This document shows, in pieces, positions 53,634 to 62,117 of a stretch of 64,000 nt of DNA (the stretch's first letter is position 1; each line of letters starts with the position of its first letter). A model generated the notes under the pieces. It was not told the DNA's origin. It saw only the letters and a list, made by a program, of their open reading frames with translations, and ran no database searches. Source of the stretch: Nitrosomonas communis. GTDB taxonomy: Bacteria > Pseudomonadota > Gammaproteobacteria > Burkholderiales > Nitrosomonadaceae. The stretch covers positions 1 to 64,000 of the forward strand of contig NZ_FOUB01000015.1 in assembly GCF_900114745.1 (NCBI RefSeq), in the 5' to 3' direction. The translations under genes and the position numbers were made by a program.

Positions 53634-54074
53634 TCAGGATTGATTTGAATTATTGTTATAATTACCAAGCTCTGCGCCATTATATGAATCTAACCGACTA
53701 CTTCCCAATCTGTTGATGATGACTTCAGAAATGGTTATATCATCATGCTTTGCCAATTCGGAAAGAATTTGCCATGCTGTATGCGTTATACTGATAACTT
53801 TAAGTGGTGATTTATGTTTTTGACTTTCAATTCGATTTCTTTCAATAGAAATCACATTTTTTAGCTGTACCCACTGGGTTTCATTCAACCATTTTTGGCA
53901 CCATTTGTTAAGTGTTATAGAATCGTGTTTCGCATCTCGATATTCATGCTCAGCACTTAGGCGTTGAGTATCATCTACAGTTAACCAATATGATTTACTC
54001 GCTATCTGATCATCAATAAAGTTTACCGCAGTATTTTTATCCTGCTGCCTGATGATATATTTCTGATCGGCCAT
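53634..54074 (-). CDS. Protein of unknown function, possible ribbon-helix-helix end
   Basis: A 146-residue charged protein. The first 80 residues (YIIRQQDKNTAVNFIDDQIA, WLNETQWVQLKNVISIERNR) resemble nothing I can name. Near the C-terminus LKVISITHTAWQILSELAKHDDITISEVIINRL has the strand-helix-helix spacing of a ribbon-helix-helix DNA-binding domain, a little like MatP. The tail is rich in Asn and Ser. There is no signal or membrane segment. No good ribosome binding site is seen before ATG. It stands alone, divergent from lysC. Confidence 0.6.
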   Translation of the reverse strand: MADQKYIIRQQDKNTAVNFIDDQIASKSYWLTVDDTQRLSAEHEYRDAKHDSITLNKWCQKWLNETQWVQLKNVISIERNRIESQKHKSPLKVISITHTAWQILSELAKHDDITISEVIINRLGSSRLDSYNGAELGNYNNNSNQS

Positions 54075-54260
54075 GTTTTTTAGTATTAGTTAGTATCAAC
54101 ATGATGAAAGTCTTTATTGGCATATTACAAGCCAACATAACAATTTCGCAAGTAATTTTTTATTTGAATTTATAGTAAGGAGATAGTGTTCTTTGCAAGA
54201 AATGTGTAAAATTGAAGTTGGTTTCGATTATTTTCATTTCAAGTAAGATCGGGTAATTCA

Positions 54261-55490
54261 GTGGCTCTTTTTGTTCAAAAATATGGTGGGACATCGGTTG
54301 GTAGTACCGAGCGTATCAAAAATGTAGCCCGACGTGTTGCTAAACTCTATGCCCAGGGTCACGAATTAGTGGTAGTTGTCTCTGCTATGAGCGGAGAAAC
54401 TAATCGCCTTATCACATTAGCTAAAGAAATTCAAACTAATCCTGACCCTCGTGAATTAGATGTAATGGTTTCTACTGGTGAACAAGTTACCGTTGCATTA
54501 TTAGCGATGGCATTGAAAGAGCTTAATATTAAAGCTAAGAGTTATACAGGCGCACAAGTTAGAATATTAACTGATAACGCATACACCAAGGCACGAATTC
54601 TAAAAATAGATGAAGATAGGATTCGATCTGATCTTAAAGCGGGAAATATTGTGGTGGTTGCCGGTTTTCAAGGCATTGATGACGCTAACAATATTACTAC
54701 GCTAGGACGAGGGGGGTCGGATACTACTGGCGTGGCGCTTGCGGCAGCGCTTAAGGCTGATGAATGCCAAATATACACAGATGTTAATGGTATTTATACA
54801 ACCGATCCTCGTATCGTACCAGAGGCAAGAAAATTGAAAACAATTATTTTTGAAGAGATGCTTGAAATGGCCAGTCTCGGTTCTAAGGTATTGCAAATAC
54901 GTTCAGTTGAATTTGCCGGCAAATACAAAGTTAAGCTCAGAGTGCTTTCTAGCTTTGAAGAAGAAGGGGAAGGGACACTGATCACTTTTGAGGAAGATAA
55001 TAATATGGAACAGGCTGTAATTTCAGGCATTGCTTTTAATCGCGATGAAGCAAAAATAACTATACTGGGTGCACCAGATCATCCGGGTGTGGCTTACCAA
55101 ATTCTTGGTCCTGTTGCTGATGCCAATATTGACGTGGATATGATTATTCAGAATGTAAGCCACGATGGAACCACTGATTTTTCCTTTACTGTCAATCGTA
55201 GTGAATTTGCCAATACAATGGGCATATTGAAGGATAAAATTTTGCCTCATATTGGTGCACGAGATATCATGGGGGGTGATAAGATTGCTAAAGTCTCAGT
55301 GGTGGGTGTGGGCATGCGTTCGCATGCGGGTATTGCTAGTAAGATGTTTCGTGTCTTGGCTGAGGAGGGAATCAATATCCAGATGATTTCAACTTCAGAA
55401 ATTAAGATATCAGTAGTAGTGGACGAGAAATATATGGAGCTTGCAGTCAGGGTTCTGCATAAGGCATTTGATTTAGATCGGGCTCAATAA
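54261..55490 (+). CDS. lysC: Aspartate kinase LysC
   Basis: A 409-residue kinase that makes aspartyl phosphate, the first step to lysine, threonine and methionine. GTG at 54261 starts VALFVQKYGGTSVGSTERIK; the catalytic domain has VVVVSAMSGETNRL, VSTGEQVTVALLA, TLGRGGSDTTGVALAAAL and DVNGIYTTDPRIV. Two ACT domains (about residues 265-335 and 345-405) bind lysine or threonine for feedback control. Length fits the monofunctional class. Confidence 0.95.
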   Translation: MALFVQKYGGTSVGSTERIKNVARRVAKLYAQGHELVVVVSAMSGETNRLITLAKEIQTNPDPRELDVMVSTGEQVTVALLAMALKELNIKAKSYTGAQVRILTDNAYTKARILKIDEDRIRSDLKAGNIVVVAGFQGIDDANNITTLGRGGSDTTGVALAAALKADECQIYTDVNGIYTTDPRIVPEARKLKTIIFEEMLEMASLGSKVLQIRSVEFAGKYKVKLRVLSSFEEEGEGTLITFEEDNNMEQAVISGIAFNRDEAKITILGAPDHPGVAYQILGPVADANIDVDMIIQNVSHDGTTDFSFTVNRSEFANTMGILKDKILPHIGARDIMGGDKIAKVSVVGVGMRSHAGIASKMFRVLAEEGINIQMISTSEIKISVVVDEKYMELAVRVLHKAFDLDRAQ

Positions 55491-55515
55491 AGTTTGCAAA
55501 AACTCATAAAAAAAT

Positions 55516-55544
55516 TTGACCTGGCATTTTTAACCCGTTATCCT
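55516..55544 (+). promoter_or_regulatory. Sigma-70 promoter of tRNA-Ser
   Basis: TTGACC (55516-55521) and TATCCT (55539-55544) are separated by exactly 17 bases, and the tRNA begins 13 bases after the -10 element. The -10 element is imperfect, but spacing and position agree well with a tRNA promoter. Confidence 0.65.
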
Positions 55545-55556
55545 TGCGGCTCTCAA

Positions 55557-55649
55557 GGAGAGATGGCCGAGTGGTCGAAGGCGCTCCCCTGCTAAGGGAG
55601 TATAGGCTCAAAAAGCTTATCGAGGGTTCGAATCCCTCTCTCTCCGCCA
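55557..55649 (+). tRNA. tRNA-Ser (anticodon GCU)
   Basis: A class II tRNA of 93 bases with encoded CCA at 55647-55649. The acceptor stem GGAGAGA (55557-55563) pairs with TCTCTCC (55639-55645). The D arm has GGCCGAGTGGTCGAAGGC, the anticodon loop is CTGCTAA with GCT at 55591-55593, the long variable arm is typical of serine tRNAs, and the T arm reads GAGGGTTCGAATCCCTC. It is the apparent integration site of the island that follows. Confidence 0.96.
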
Positions 55650-55746
55650 TATTAATGCAAATACATGCCTAGCATTGCTCACGTTACTGGCTTAAATAAA
55701 CAGTTTAATAAGATTTTAGCTAAGAGTGGTCAATAGTAGAAAACAC

Positions 55747-55810
55747 GGGTAACAAAATTAAAATAAGGGTAACATTACGGGTAACTCCTACTTGTTTTGA
55801 AAAGTTACCC
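55747..55810. repeat. Repeated GGGTAAC sites before the integrase
   Basis: GGGTAAC occurs three times in direct orientation (55747-55753, 55767-55773, 55779-55785) and once inverted as GTTACCC (55804-55810), between tRNA-Ser and the integrase start. Clustered short repeats beside attL are typical arm-type binding sites of tyrosine integrases or their excisionases. No second copy of the tRNA 3' end was found in the window, so the right end of the island is probably outside. Confidence 0.6.
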
Positions 55811-55812
55811 AC

Positions 55813-57026
55813 ATGAAATTAACAGACCCCGTAATAAAAGCTGCTCAGCCGAAAGATAAGCCAATAAACTGTCTGACGGTGAAGGTCTTGTGCTGTTAAT
55901 CCAACCTAATGGTTCCAAATGGTGGCGGTTCAGATACCGGCATAACAACAAAGAAAAAATGCTGTCTATTGGGACTTACCCAGATGTTACCCTCAAAGTA
56001 GCTCGCAAAATGAGGGATGTTGCAGCAGATCAATTACAACAAGGTGTTGACCCGTCTCAGTATAGACAAGAACAGAAACAACTCAAACAATTGTCGGTTG
56101 AGAATAGTTTTGAGAAAGTTGCACAGCTATGGTGGGATAACTGGAAAACCAACAAGACTAAGCGCCATGCGAATTATACTATTCGCAGGTTAGAAGCGGA
56201 TATCTTTCCTATAATCGGCAATAAACCAATTACTGAAATAACTACGCCAACTCTTCTGATGGCATTCAAGAAAATAGAATCACGAGGCGCTTTGGATATA
56301 GCCAAACGGGCGCTAAACACCTGTAGTCAAGTTTTTCGTTATGCAGTGGGTCATGGACTGGCAGAACGTAATCCAGCAGCAGATATAAAACCATCTGATG
56401 TACTTAGGCCCGCCAAATCTAGGAATTACTCAAGATTAAGCCAAAAAGAACTGCCCGAACTGTTGCGTAGAATTGACGAATATGATGGGCAGCCATTAAC
56501 TAAGTTGGCTTTGCAATTAATGGCTATAACGTTTGTTCGTACCGGCGAATTGATTGGTGCGAAATGGGATGAGATAGAATTTGATATGAAACTGTGGCGT
56601 ATTCCGGCTGAACGGATGAAGATGAGGACACCCCATATTGTGCCTTTATCTACCCAAGCTATTGCCGTGTTAGAGAAGATAAAAAACTTGCCAGGCAGTA
56701 CTTCGCTTCTATTCCCAAGCGAGCGTGGAAATGATCGTTGCATGAGTAATAATACCATTCTCTACGCACTCTATAGAATGGGTTACCGCTCACGCATGAC
56801 AGGTCATGGGTTCAGGGGAATAGCATCAACTATTCTGCATGAGCAAGGCTATCCACATGATCATATTGAATTGCAACTAGCACATAGCGCCAGAAATGAG
56901 GTGTCCGCAGCTTATAACTTTGCTTTGTATTTAGAGCCACGTAGGCAGATGATGCAAGACTGGGCTGATTATCTTGATGCAATCAAAGCAGGAGCTATGG
57001 TCTTGTCTGTTAAAACTGCGAGATAA
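55813..57026 (+). pseudogene. P4-type tyrosine integrase, frameshifted near N-terminus
   Basis: The natural start is ATG at 55813: MKLTDPVIKAAQPKDKP is the usual P4-integrase N-terminus. The reading frame then shifts at about 55861-55868; the other frame continues KLSDGEGLVLLIQPNGSKWWRFRYR and stays open to 57026. One missing base explains it. The rest is complete: Arg in ITFVRTGELIGAKWDEIEF, and H-x-x-R in TGHGFRGIASTILHEQ, then LQLAHSARNEVSAAYN before Tyr. A GTG at 55890 could restart translation of a shortened protein. It adjoins tRNA-Ser, the usual target of this family. Confidence 0.88.
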
Positions 57027-57227
57027 AAATCTTTTAGCAAATGTCAGTTAAATATCGTAAACTGTATACAGTTGGAAACAACTAAAACTTAACAATTTCA
57101 TTTTGAATAGATTCGCGACGCGAAGTCAAAACTGAAAGTAACCCAAAAACCCGAATTTTATTCGGTACCTTAAAAAAAGGTCTTGTAGGTTTTTAGCATT
57201 GCGTTGCTCCTTTATTGGAGTCAACCC
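57027..57227. other. Intergenic stretch with small palindromes
   Basis: 201 bp between the integrase and the AlpA-like gene. It contains the palindromes CTGTATACAG (57061-57070), TTCGCGACGCGAA (57112-57124) and the hairpin CCGAAT-TTT-ATTCGG (57151-57165). These may be regulator binding sites or a terminator of the integrase gene. No gene. Confidence 0.4.
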
Positions 57228-57536
57228 ATGAAAAAACACAAAAAATCTCAACCACTACAGAAAGTTGAGAGAATTTATGCGCCTGTAAATTGCGTACCGC
57301 AACCCCCAAAAACTGAGGAAATAACCTTCAATCCCGAAGTTCTGCCGCTAACAGGAAAATCTCGGTGGAGTCAAATCAAGAAATTTTCCCCTGTTTGTCG
57401 TGAGACATTCCGTCGATTGTCAAAGGAAGGACGTGCACCACAGCCAGAGCGGTTAGGCGTACGCTGTACATTTTACGACAACAGAGAGCTACACCGCTGG
57501 TTAGCTGATCCAATCAATTACCGTATTGATCAGTAG
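57228..57536 (+). CDS. AlpA-like small DNA-binding protein of the island
   Basis: A 102-residue basic protein starting at ATG 57228 with TTGGAG upstream. Residues 45-95 (GKSRWSQIKKFSPVCRETFRRLSKEGRAPQPERLG, then YDNRELHRWLADPINY) follow the pattern of AlpA/excisionase winged-helix proteins: a helix-turn-helix for DNA, a short wing, and a final helix with HRWLADP. The first 40 residues are a Lys/Pro-rich extension. Next to a P4-type integrase, such proteins usually control integrase expression or excision. Confidence 0.7.
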   Translation: MKKHKKSQPLQKVERIYAPVNCVPQPPKTEEITFNPEVLPLTGKSRWSQIKKFSPVCRETFRRLSKEGRAPQPERLGVRCTFYDNRELHRWLADPINYRIDQ

Positions 57537-57792
57537 AGGGAGGTGGCGTATTGCACATAAACTACAACTCATGGAATTACGCATAATCGATAGCATCTTA
57601 CTAGAATCGTGTTGTGGTGGAAGCAGATAATCAATATGAGTATGAAGGCAGCCGATATGCCAGCTTATCAGCATTACACGCGAGATCACTAGTACGCGAT
57701 AGTCTGGTCTCTTGTTCTTTGGTGTGCAAACACTTGGCAAACCTAAGTCAAGAGTCCAAGAAAAGAGCCCATCGATGAGCTAAGGTTTGAAA

Positions 57793-58534
57793 CGACGCAT
57801 GTGCAGCGAATTCTATATGCACAAACCGACTGATGAGAGCATAGATCAGGAATGCAAATTAATCGATGTTCAGCGTGAGGTGGGTCTCATGCCTACATTG
57901 CAAGCTAAAGAAATCTTACCTCGGTAGGCTGTACAACAAAGAGCAGTGATATCAGGCTGAGCATGCGCCTATCATCGACCGTGATCTGTGGGACAAGGTG
58001 CAAGCCGTCCTTGTCACCAATGGGCGCATTCGCGGAAATGATACACGAACAAAGGTGCCGTATCTGCTAAAAGGGATCGTGTTCGGCAATGACGGACGGG
58101 CCTTGTCACCATGGCATACGACCAAGAAGAATGGGCGACGCTACCGCTACTATATCCCGCAACGGGACACCAAGGAGCACGCTGGTGTATCGGGTTTGCC
58201 GCGGCTACCTGCTGCGGAGCTGGAATCGGCGGTGCTCGACCAATTGCGAGCGATCTTGCGTTCACCAGAATTGGTAGGGGAGGTATTACCTCAGGTAATC
58301 AAGCTTGATCCATCATTGGATGAAGCCAAAGTCACCGTGGCAATGACACGGCTCGACGCGATTTGGGATCGACTGTTTCTGGCGGAGCAGACGCGTATCG
58401 TAAAGCTTCTAGTTGAAAAGGTGATCGTATCACCCGACGATCTAGAAGTACGGCTTCGTGCCAACGGCATTGAGCGGCTGGTGCTGGAAATGAGTCCGAA
58501 GTCAATCGAGCAGGAAAAGGAGGCAATGGCATGA
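57793..58534 (+). pseudogene. Large serine recombinase, decayed
   Basis: The N-terminal trace at 57793-57870 reads RRMCSEFYMHKPTDESIDQECKLIDVQRE, recalling the serine-recombinase start (YTRKSTDEGLDQEFNSLDAQRE), but without the usual Ser context and the intervening several hundred residues. A second frame carries LYNKEQ, a TGA at 57947-57949, then YQAEHAPIIDRDLWDKVQAV and a C-terminal recombinase/zinc-ribbon part continuing to 58534 (a GTG at 57998 leaves 178 codons). Deletion, frameshift and a stop show that it is inactive. It ends in a 4-bp overlap with the next gene. Confidence 0.75.
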
Positions 58535-58974
58535 GTGATATCAAAATCCACAAAACAGGCGAGCCGGACATTCTCCAGGCAAGTGATGGCAGGTTAACTC
58601 TATCTGTACCAATACAGATCAAGCGTCGCAGTGGGCGTAAGTTGGTCACGTTGCCCAATGGCGAAATTGCGAAAGCTCAGCCTTGGGATAAGGCACCGTC
58701 ACCATTGCAGTTGGCCTTGGTAAGAGGTCACCGATGGCTAGTCATGCTAGAATTGGGAGAAGCAAAATCACTCAGGGAGATCGCTGCTCGGGAAGGAATT
58801 GACAACAGCTATGTCAGCCGCATGGTCAACTTGACCATGCTTGCGCCGGATATTGTCGCTGCTATTTTGGATGATGCGTTACCGAACCACATCACCCTTT
58901 TTGATCTGGCGGTGGACCCGCCCGTGTTGTGGGAAGAGCAAAAGGAACGGATTAAGATTACTTTATTTACATAA
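58531..58974 (+). CDS. Helix-turn-helix protein, partner of the serine recombinase
   Basis: A 147-residue protein whose ATG overlaps the recombinase stop (ATGA). The first half has a short beta-like region (TLSVPIQIKRRSGRKLVTLP), the second a helix-turn-helix (LELGEAKSLREIAAREGIDNSYVSRMVNLTMLAPDIVAAIL) like ParB/bacteriophage-type regulators. The end (DPPVLWEEQKERI) is typical of the proteins that accompany these recombinases. It is still open although its partner is broken. Function unknown. Confidence 0.7.
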   Translation: MSDIKIHKTGEPDILQASDGRLTLSVPIQIKRRSGRKLVTLPNGEIAKAQPWDKAPSPLQLALVRGHRWLVMLELGEAKSLREIAAREGIDNSYVSRMVNLTMLAPDIVAAILDDALPNHITLFDLAVDPPVLWEEQKERIKITLFT

Positions 58975-59097
58975 GCTCCTGATATTTTTTCATAGCTATT
59001 CAATTTTTAAATTTTATCGCTTGTCAGAGTGTTTGACGCTATTTCCATTTTTCATTAAAAAAATTTTTTGAATATTTTTTCTACCAAAAGGACTACC

Positions 59098-59379
59098 ATG
59101 CTTGAAGATATGTCAATCACTGTGGGCTATATTGCTGCTTTTCTCACCACTGCTGCTTTCGTGCCACAGACTTATCACTCATGGAGCACACGTGATCTGT
59201 CAGGTATCTCGCTGCCAATGTACACTATGTTTACTATTGGCGTCGGGTTCTGGCTATTCTACGGTTATCTGATTGGTAGCGTGCCTGTTATATTTGCTAA
59301 TCTAATAACGTTCTTGTTGTCCAGTATGGTGCTCTGCCTGAAAATTCAGCAAATTATGGCCCAACGTGTTAATCGCTAA
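59098..59379 (+). CDS. SemiSWEET-type sugar transporter
   Basis: A 93-residue three-helix membrane protein of the PQ-loop/MtN3 family; the dimer moves sugars down their gradient. The signature is TTAAFVPQTYHSWSTRDLSGISLPMYTMFTIGVGFWLFYG, with the Pro-Gln motif in helix 1 and helix 2 at about 42-62; helix 3 is VIFANLITFLLSSMVLCLKI. I chose ATG at 59098 because AAGGA stands ten bases upstream. It lies in the island with no sugar-metabolism gene nearby. Confidence 0.88.
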   Translation: MLEDMSITVGYIAAFLTTAAFVPQTYHSWSTRDLSGISLPMYTMFTIGVGFWLFYGYLIGSVPVIFANLITFLLSSMVLCLKIQQIMAQRVNR

Positions 59380-59619
59380 CGTTGTCTGCGGAGAAGATGC
59401 TGTGGCTATGTTACAGCAGCTCGGCAGTATGAAAACCTACAAAACATACTAACCAGCTATATCCTGACAAGAAGTGGCAGACTAATTTTGTCTGTACATT
59501 AAGTTTGGCCACCTTGGCTACAAGTTTAGGATGTTCTATTTACTTTCAACCTCAAATAACTTCAGGAATTTTTCCATAAGCATGTTTACCGTAAATTTTG
59601 TTGATCTTCGGACAAGTCT

Positions 59620-60453
59620 ATGAACACCGATAGCAATAATCCGAGACTGGCGGTATTGATTGATGCAGATAATACCTTTATGGTAGTCGGCCTCATTGAT
59701 GAATTGTTTGAGGAAATTTCAAAATTTGGGGATGCGAGTGTCAGGCGTATTTATGGCGACTGGACACAAAATCAACTTAGTCGGTGGAAAGAAATCCTAC
59801 CTAAACACGCCATCCAGCCCATTCAGCAATATGCCAACACCAAGGGTAAGAATGCAACGGATAGCGCACTGATCATTGACGCCATGGATCTGCTCTACAC
59901 AGCTCCGCTGGATGGTTTTTGCATCGTTTCCAGCGACAGCGATTTCACCAGACTGGCGATTCGATTCCGCGAAGCCGGTAAATTGGTTTATGGTTTTGGT
60001 GAGAAAAAAACACCGGAATCATTGCAAGCCGCCTGCAACGAATTCAAGTACTTCGAGATCCTTTCGCAAAATAAGCAGGTCGATAGTTATGATGGAATTC
60101 CGGCGCAAGCGGAAGATATGGCTAGCAAATCCAAAGCGAGTCCGAAAAAGAAAACCACAAAATCTACGACAACTTCGAGCGAAGCTGCATCCATACCCGG
60201 TACTAAAAAAAGCTCTAAGGAACTGGCGATGGATACCAAACTAGTATCACTGATCCGCTCTGCAATTGAAGCGCTTTCCGATGAAGACGGCTTTGCTCAC
60301 ATGGGTGAGGTGAAAAAACATATTGTGAAAAACTTCTCAGCGTTCGATTCGCGCAATTACGGTTACGCAAAATTTAGTGACCTCATCAAGACCATTGGTT
60401 TGTTCGAAGTAGACGCTCAAAATCAACGTATCAAGGATAAAAGGAAAAAATGA
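59620..60453 (+). CDS. NYN-domain ribonuclease-like protein with LOTUS/OST-HTH domain
   Basis: A 277-residue protein. The N-terminal NYN (PIN-like, LabA/DUF88) domain holds conserved acidic residues in LAVLIDADNTF, KGKNATDSALIIDAMDLLY and FCIVSSDSDFTRLAIRFREAG, which in the family bind metal for RNA cleavage. After a Lys/Ser/Thr-rich linker (about residues 165-205), the C-terminal LOTUS/OST-HTH domain (LIRSAIEALSDEDGFAHMGEVKKHIV, then FSDLIKTIGLFEV) likely binds RNA. A role in RNA decay or defence is plausible but unproven. Confidence 0.88.
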   Translation: MNTDSNNPRLAVLIDADNTFMVVGLIDELFEEISKFGDASVRRIYGDWTQNQLSRWKEILPKHAIQPIQQYANTKGKNATDSALIIDAMDLLYTAPLDGFCIVSSDSDFTRLAIRFREAGKLVYGFGEKKTPESLQAACNEFKYFEILSQNKQVDSYDGIPAQAEDMASKSKASPKKKTTKSTTTSSEAASIPGTKKSSKELAMDTKLVSLIRSAIEALSDEDGFAHMGEVKKHIVKNFSAFDSRNYGYAKFSDLIKTIGLFEVDAQNQRIKDKRKK

Positions 60454-60473
60454 GCAGGACAGCAGTTCACCTC

Positions 60474-60968
60474 TCATTTTCTTATTTTCCGCCATTCCCA
60501 AGGTGGAACTTGCTGTGCTTCCGGTAGACTCCATAGTCCAGCTTTGTTCTGTCTAGCCAGTTTTTCCAAAGTGTAGAGATTCTGATCACTAGCATATTTC
60601 CGATATACCCAGGCAGCACCAGTTCTTACCATTTCTGCGTTTACATCGATGTCGCCTACATAGACTCGTCCAACTATACGCCCATAGCGATCGATATCTT
60701 GTACTTTGACCAATACGGTCTTGCCGTAAACAAGATGAGATAATGCCTGTTTTGCACGCGTTCCATAAGGTTAGGCTGATTCGGGCGTATCGATCTCAGC
60801 GAGCCGTACTTTGATTTGCTGCTTTCGGTCATCCAGAATTGTGAGTGTGTCTCCATCTGATACGCCTAAGACTTTCCCAATATGCTCCTGAGCCGCCGCA
60901 AATAACGGCAAGAACGCGAGATAGAGTAATGCCAAAAATAAAATTTTCTTGAAATTTATGAGGTTCAC
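60474..60968 (-). pseudogene. Thermonuclease-family (SNase) protein with internal stop
   Basis: Start GTG at 60968 (binding site GGATGAT) and signal peptide FLALLYLAFLPLFAAAQ. The SNase core follows: GKVLGVSDGDTLTILDD, KVRLAEIDTPESA, then TAA at 60771-60773, then in the same frame PYGTRAKQALSHLV, KVQDIDRYGRIVGRVYV, GAAWVYRKYA and a Trp-rich end (GLWSLPEAQQVPPWEWRK). A Gln codon (CAA) is normal at the stop position (APQPYG/AQPYG), so a single C-to-T change made it. All catalytic residues remain on both sides. Confidence 0.88.
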
Positions 60969-61542
60969 CAGATCATCCTATTCAAATGTTTTGTATAGAT
61001 ACAAACCCTCATTATCCCATCAACTGTTTTAGCCATTTATTGATAGACGGGAAATCAGATTAGTTACCCTGCGTTGTGAGCGTTGAGTCTTAGTTGCCAT
61101 GACCAATGCTTTGGGTTGCGCAATGATGACGACCAGTTGCTTGCCACGGGTAACGTCAGATGAATACTTATCCAGTAGACCGCTCCATTCAAAAATTGTA
61201 CAAGTCTCTACCATCCTGCCAGTAAATGCTTTTTTTGCTTCCTTGAGAATAACTCATCCTGTATTCAAACTTTAATTTTAGGCTTATGTATGCTTGCGTA
61301 CAGATAAAGTCCGTGTCGAAGCGTACTCTAAAGTAGTGTTTCGATTTATCAAACTAGAGATAAAGCGCGCGAACATCCTATGGGGTTTTAAAACTGACCA
61401 AATAGAAGGGTATTATCACTTCGAATAAAGGAAAGGATGAGGGTTTCAGCATAATTGGACAAGTTGCGAGGAGAGGCGTCTTGCATGCGGATCTGGTTCA
61501 CTTGCTCCGTGCCTCTCATCTACAACAATAGAGGAAAAAAAC
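60969..61542. other. Gap without recognisable gene
   Basis: 574 bp between the nuclease pseudogene and the DUF2934 gene. A 61-codon minus-strand frame (61029-61214) has no motif or good binding site. No repeat or strong hairpin stands out. The last part holds the promoter and the binding site of the next gene (GAGG, ten bases before ATG at 61543). Confidence 0.45.
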
Positions 61543-61809
61543 ATGGCTAAACAGACACGCACTAGCATTAATCAGAAAAATGACCCCACTATTCCAAGCC
61601 AAGAAACTTATGGATTTGAACAGCGCCAAGCAATGATTCGCGAAGCTGCCTACTACCAGTACGAAAAACGTGGTTACGCCCCGGGACATGACCTTGAAGA
61701 CTGGCTTGCAGCTGAAGCCGAAATTGAGAATAGAATGTCAAAATCTGAGGAAGTGCCATCGAATATAGAATTGCAGAAGAGCGGCCATCCATGGGCCAGC
61801 GAAGGATGA
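61543..61809 (+). CDS. DUF2934-domain protein
   Basis: An 88-residue soluble protein. Residues 29-62 (MIREAAYYQYEKRGYAPGHDLEDWLAAEAEIENR) are the DUF2934 motif, common in bacteria that live with oxidants or in soil; function unknown. The rest is low-complexity. A GAGGAAAAAAAC sequence precedes ATG. It is a lone gene in the island. Confidence 0.8.
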   Translation: MAKQTRTSINQKNDPTIPSQETYGFEQRQAMIREAAYYQYEKRGYAPGHDLEDWLAAEAEIENRMSKSEEVPSNIELQKSGHPWASEG

Positions 61810-61990
61810 GAATTGAAGCGGATGGTCAAACAGCATCCCCATATGGCCATTCCGAAAGTGGAAAGTATCGAGCCGGACATGGCACTGTCTAAGGAATGAC
61901 GCTGAAGGTAGCAGTTGTACGTTTGTGTTATGTGCTATGAGTAAACATAGCAGACAGAAATAACTTTGCTGTATATCTTCCACCTAGAGC

Positions 61991-62015
61991 TTGCTCATCA
62001 ATTGCTGATGAGCAA
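61991..62015 (+). terminator. 10-bp-stem hairpin between DUF2934 and dehydrogenase genes
   Basis: TTGCTCATCA (61991-62000) pairs perfectly with TGATGAGCAA (62006-62015) around a 5-base loop. No T-run follows directly (AGGGCTTATTGTT). It lies 180 bases after the DUF2934 gene and 102 bases before the dehydrogenase start; it may be a terminator or a regulatory hairpin of the latter. Confidence 0.5.
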
Positions 62016-62117
62016 AGGGCTTATTGTTACTATTCTGATCAGCGCTAATCACAGGTTCAGTATTTGGTCCAGAGACAAAAGATGGCTGCTGAATTGAATG
62101 GATCGGAGAAACTCAAA

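Noticed and set aside
61029..61214. 61-codon minus-strand frame
   Set aside because: No recognisable motif, no convincing binding site, and no homologue that I can name; too weak to list as a gene.
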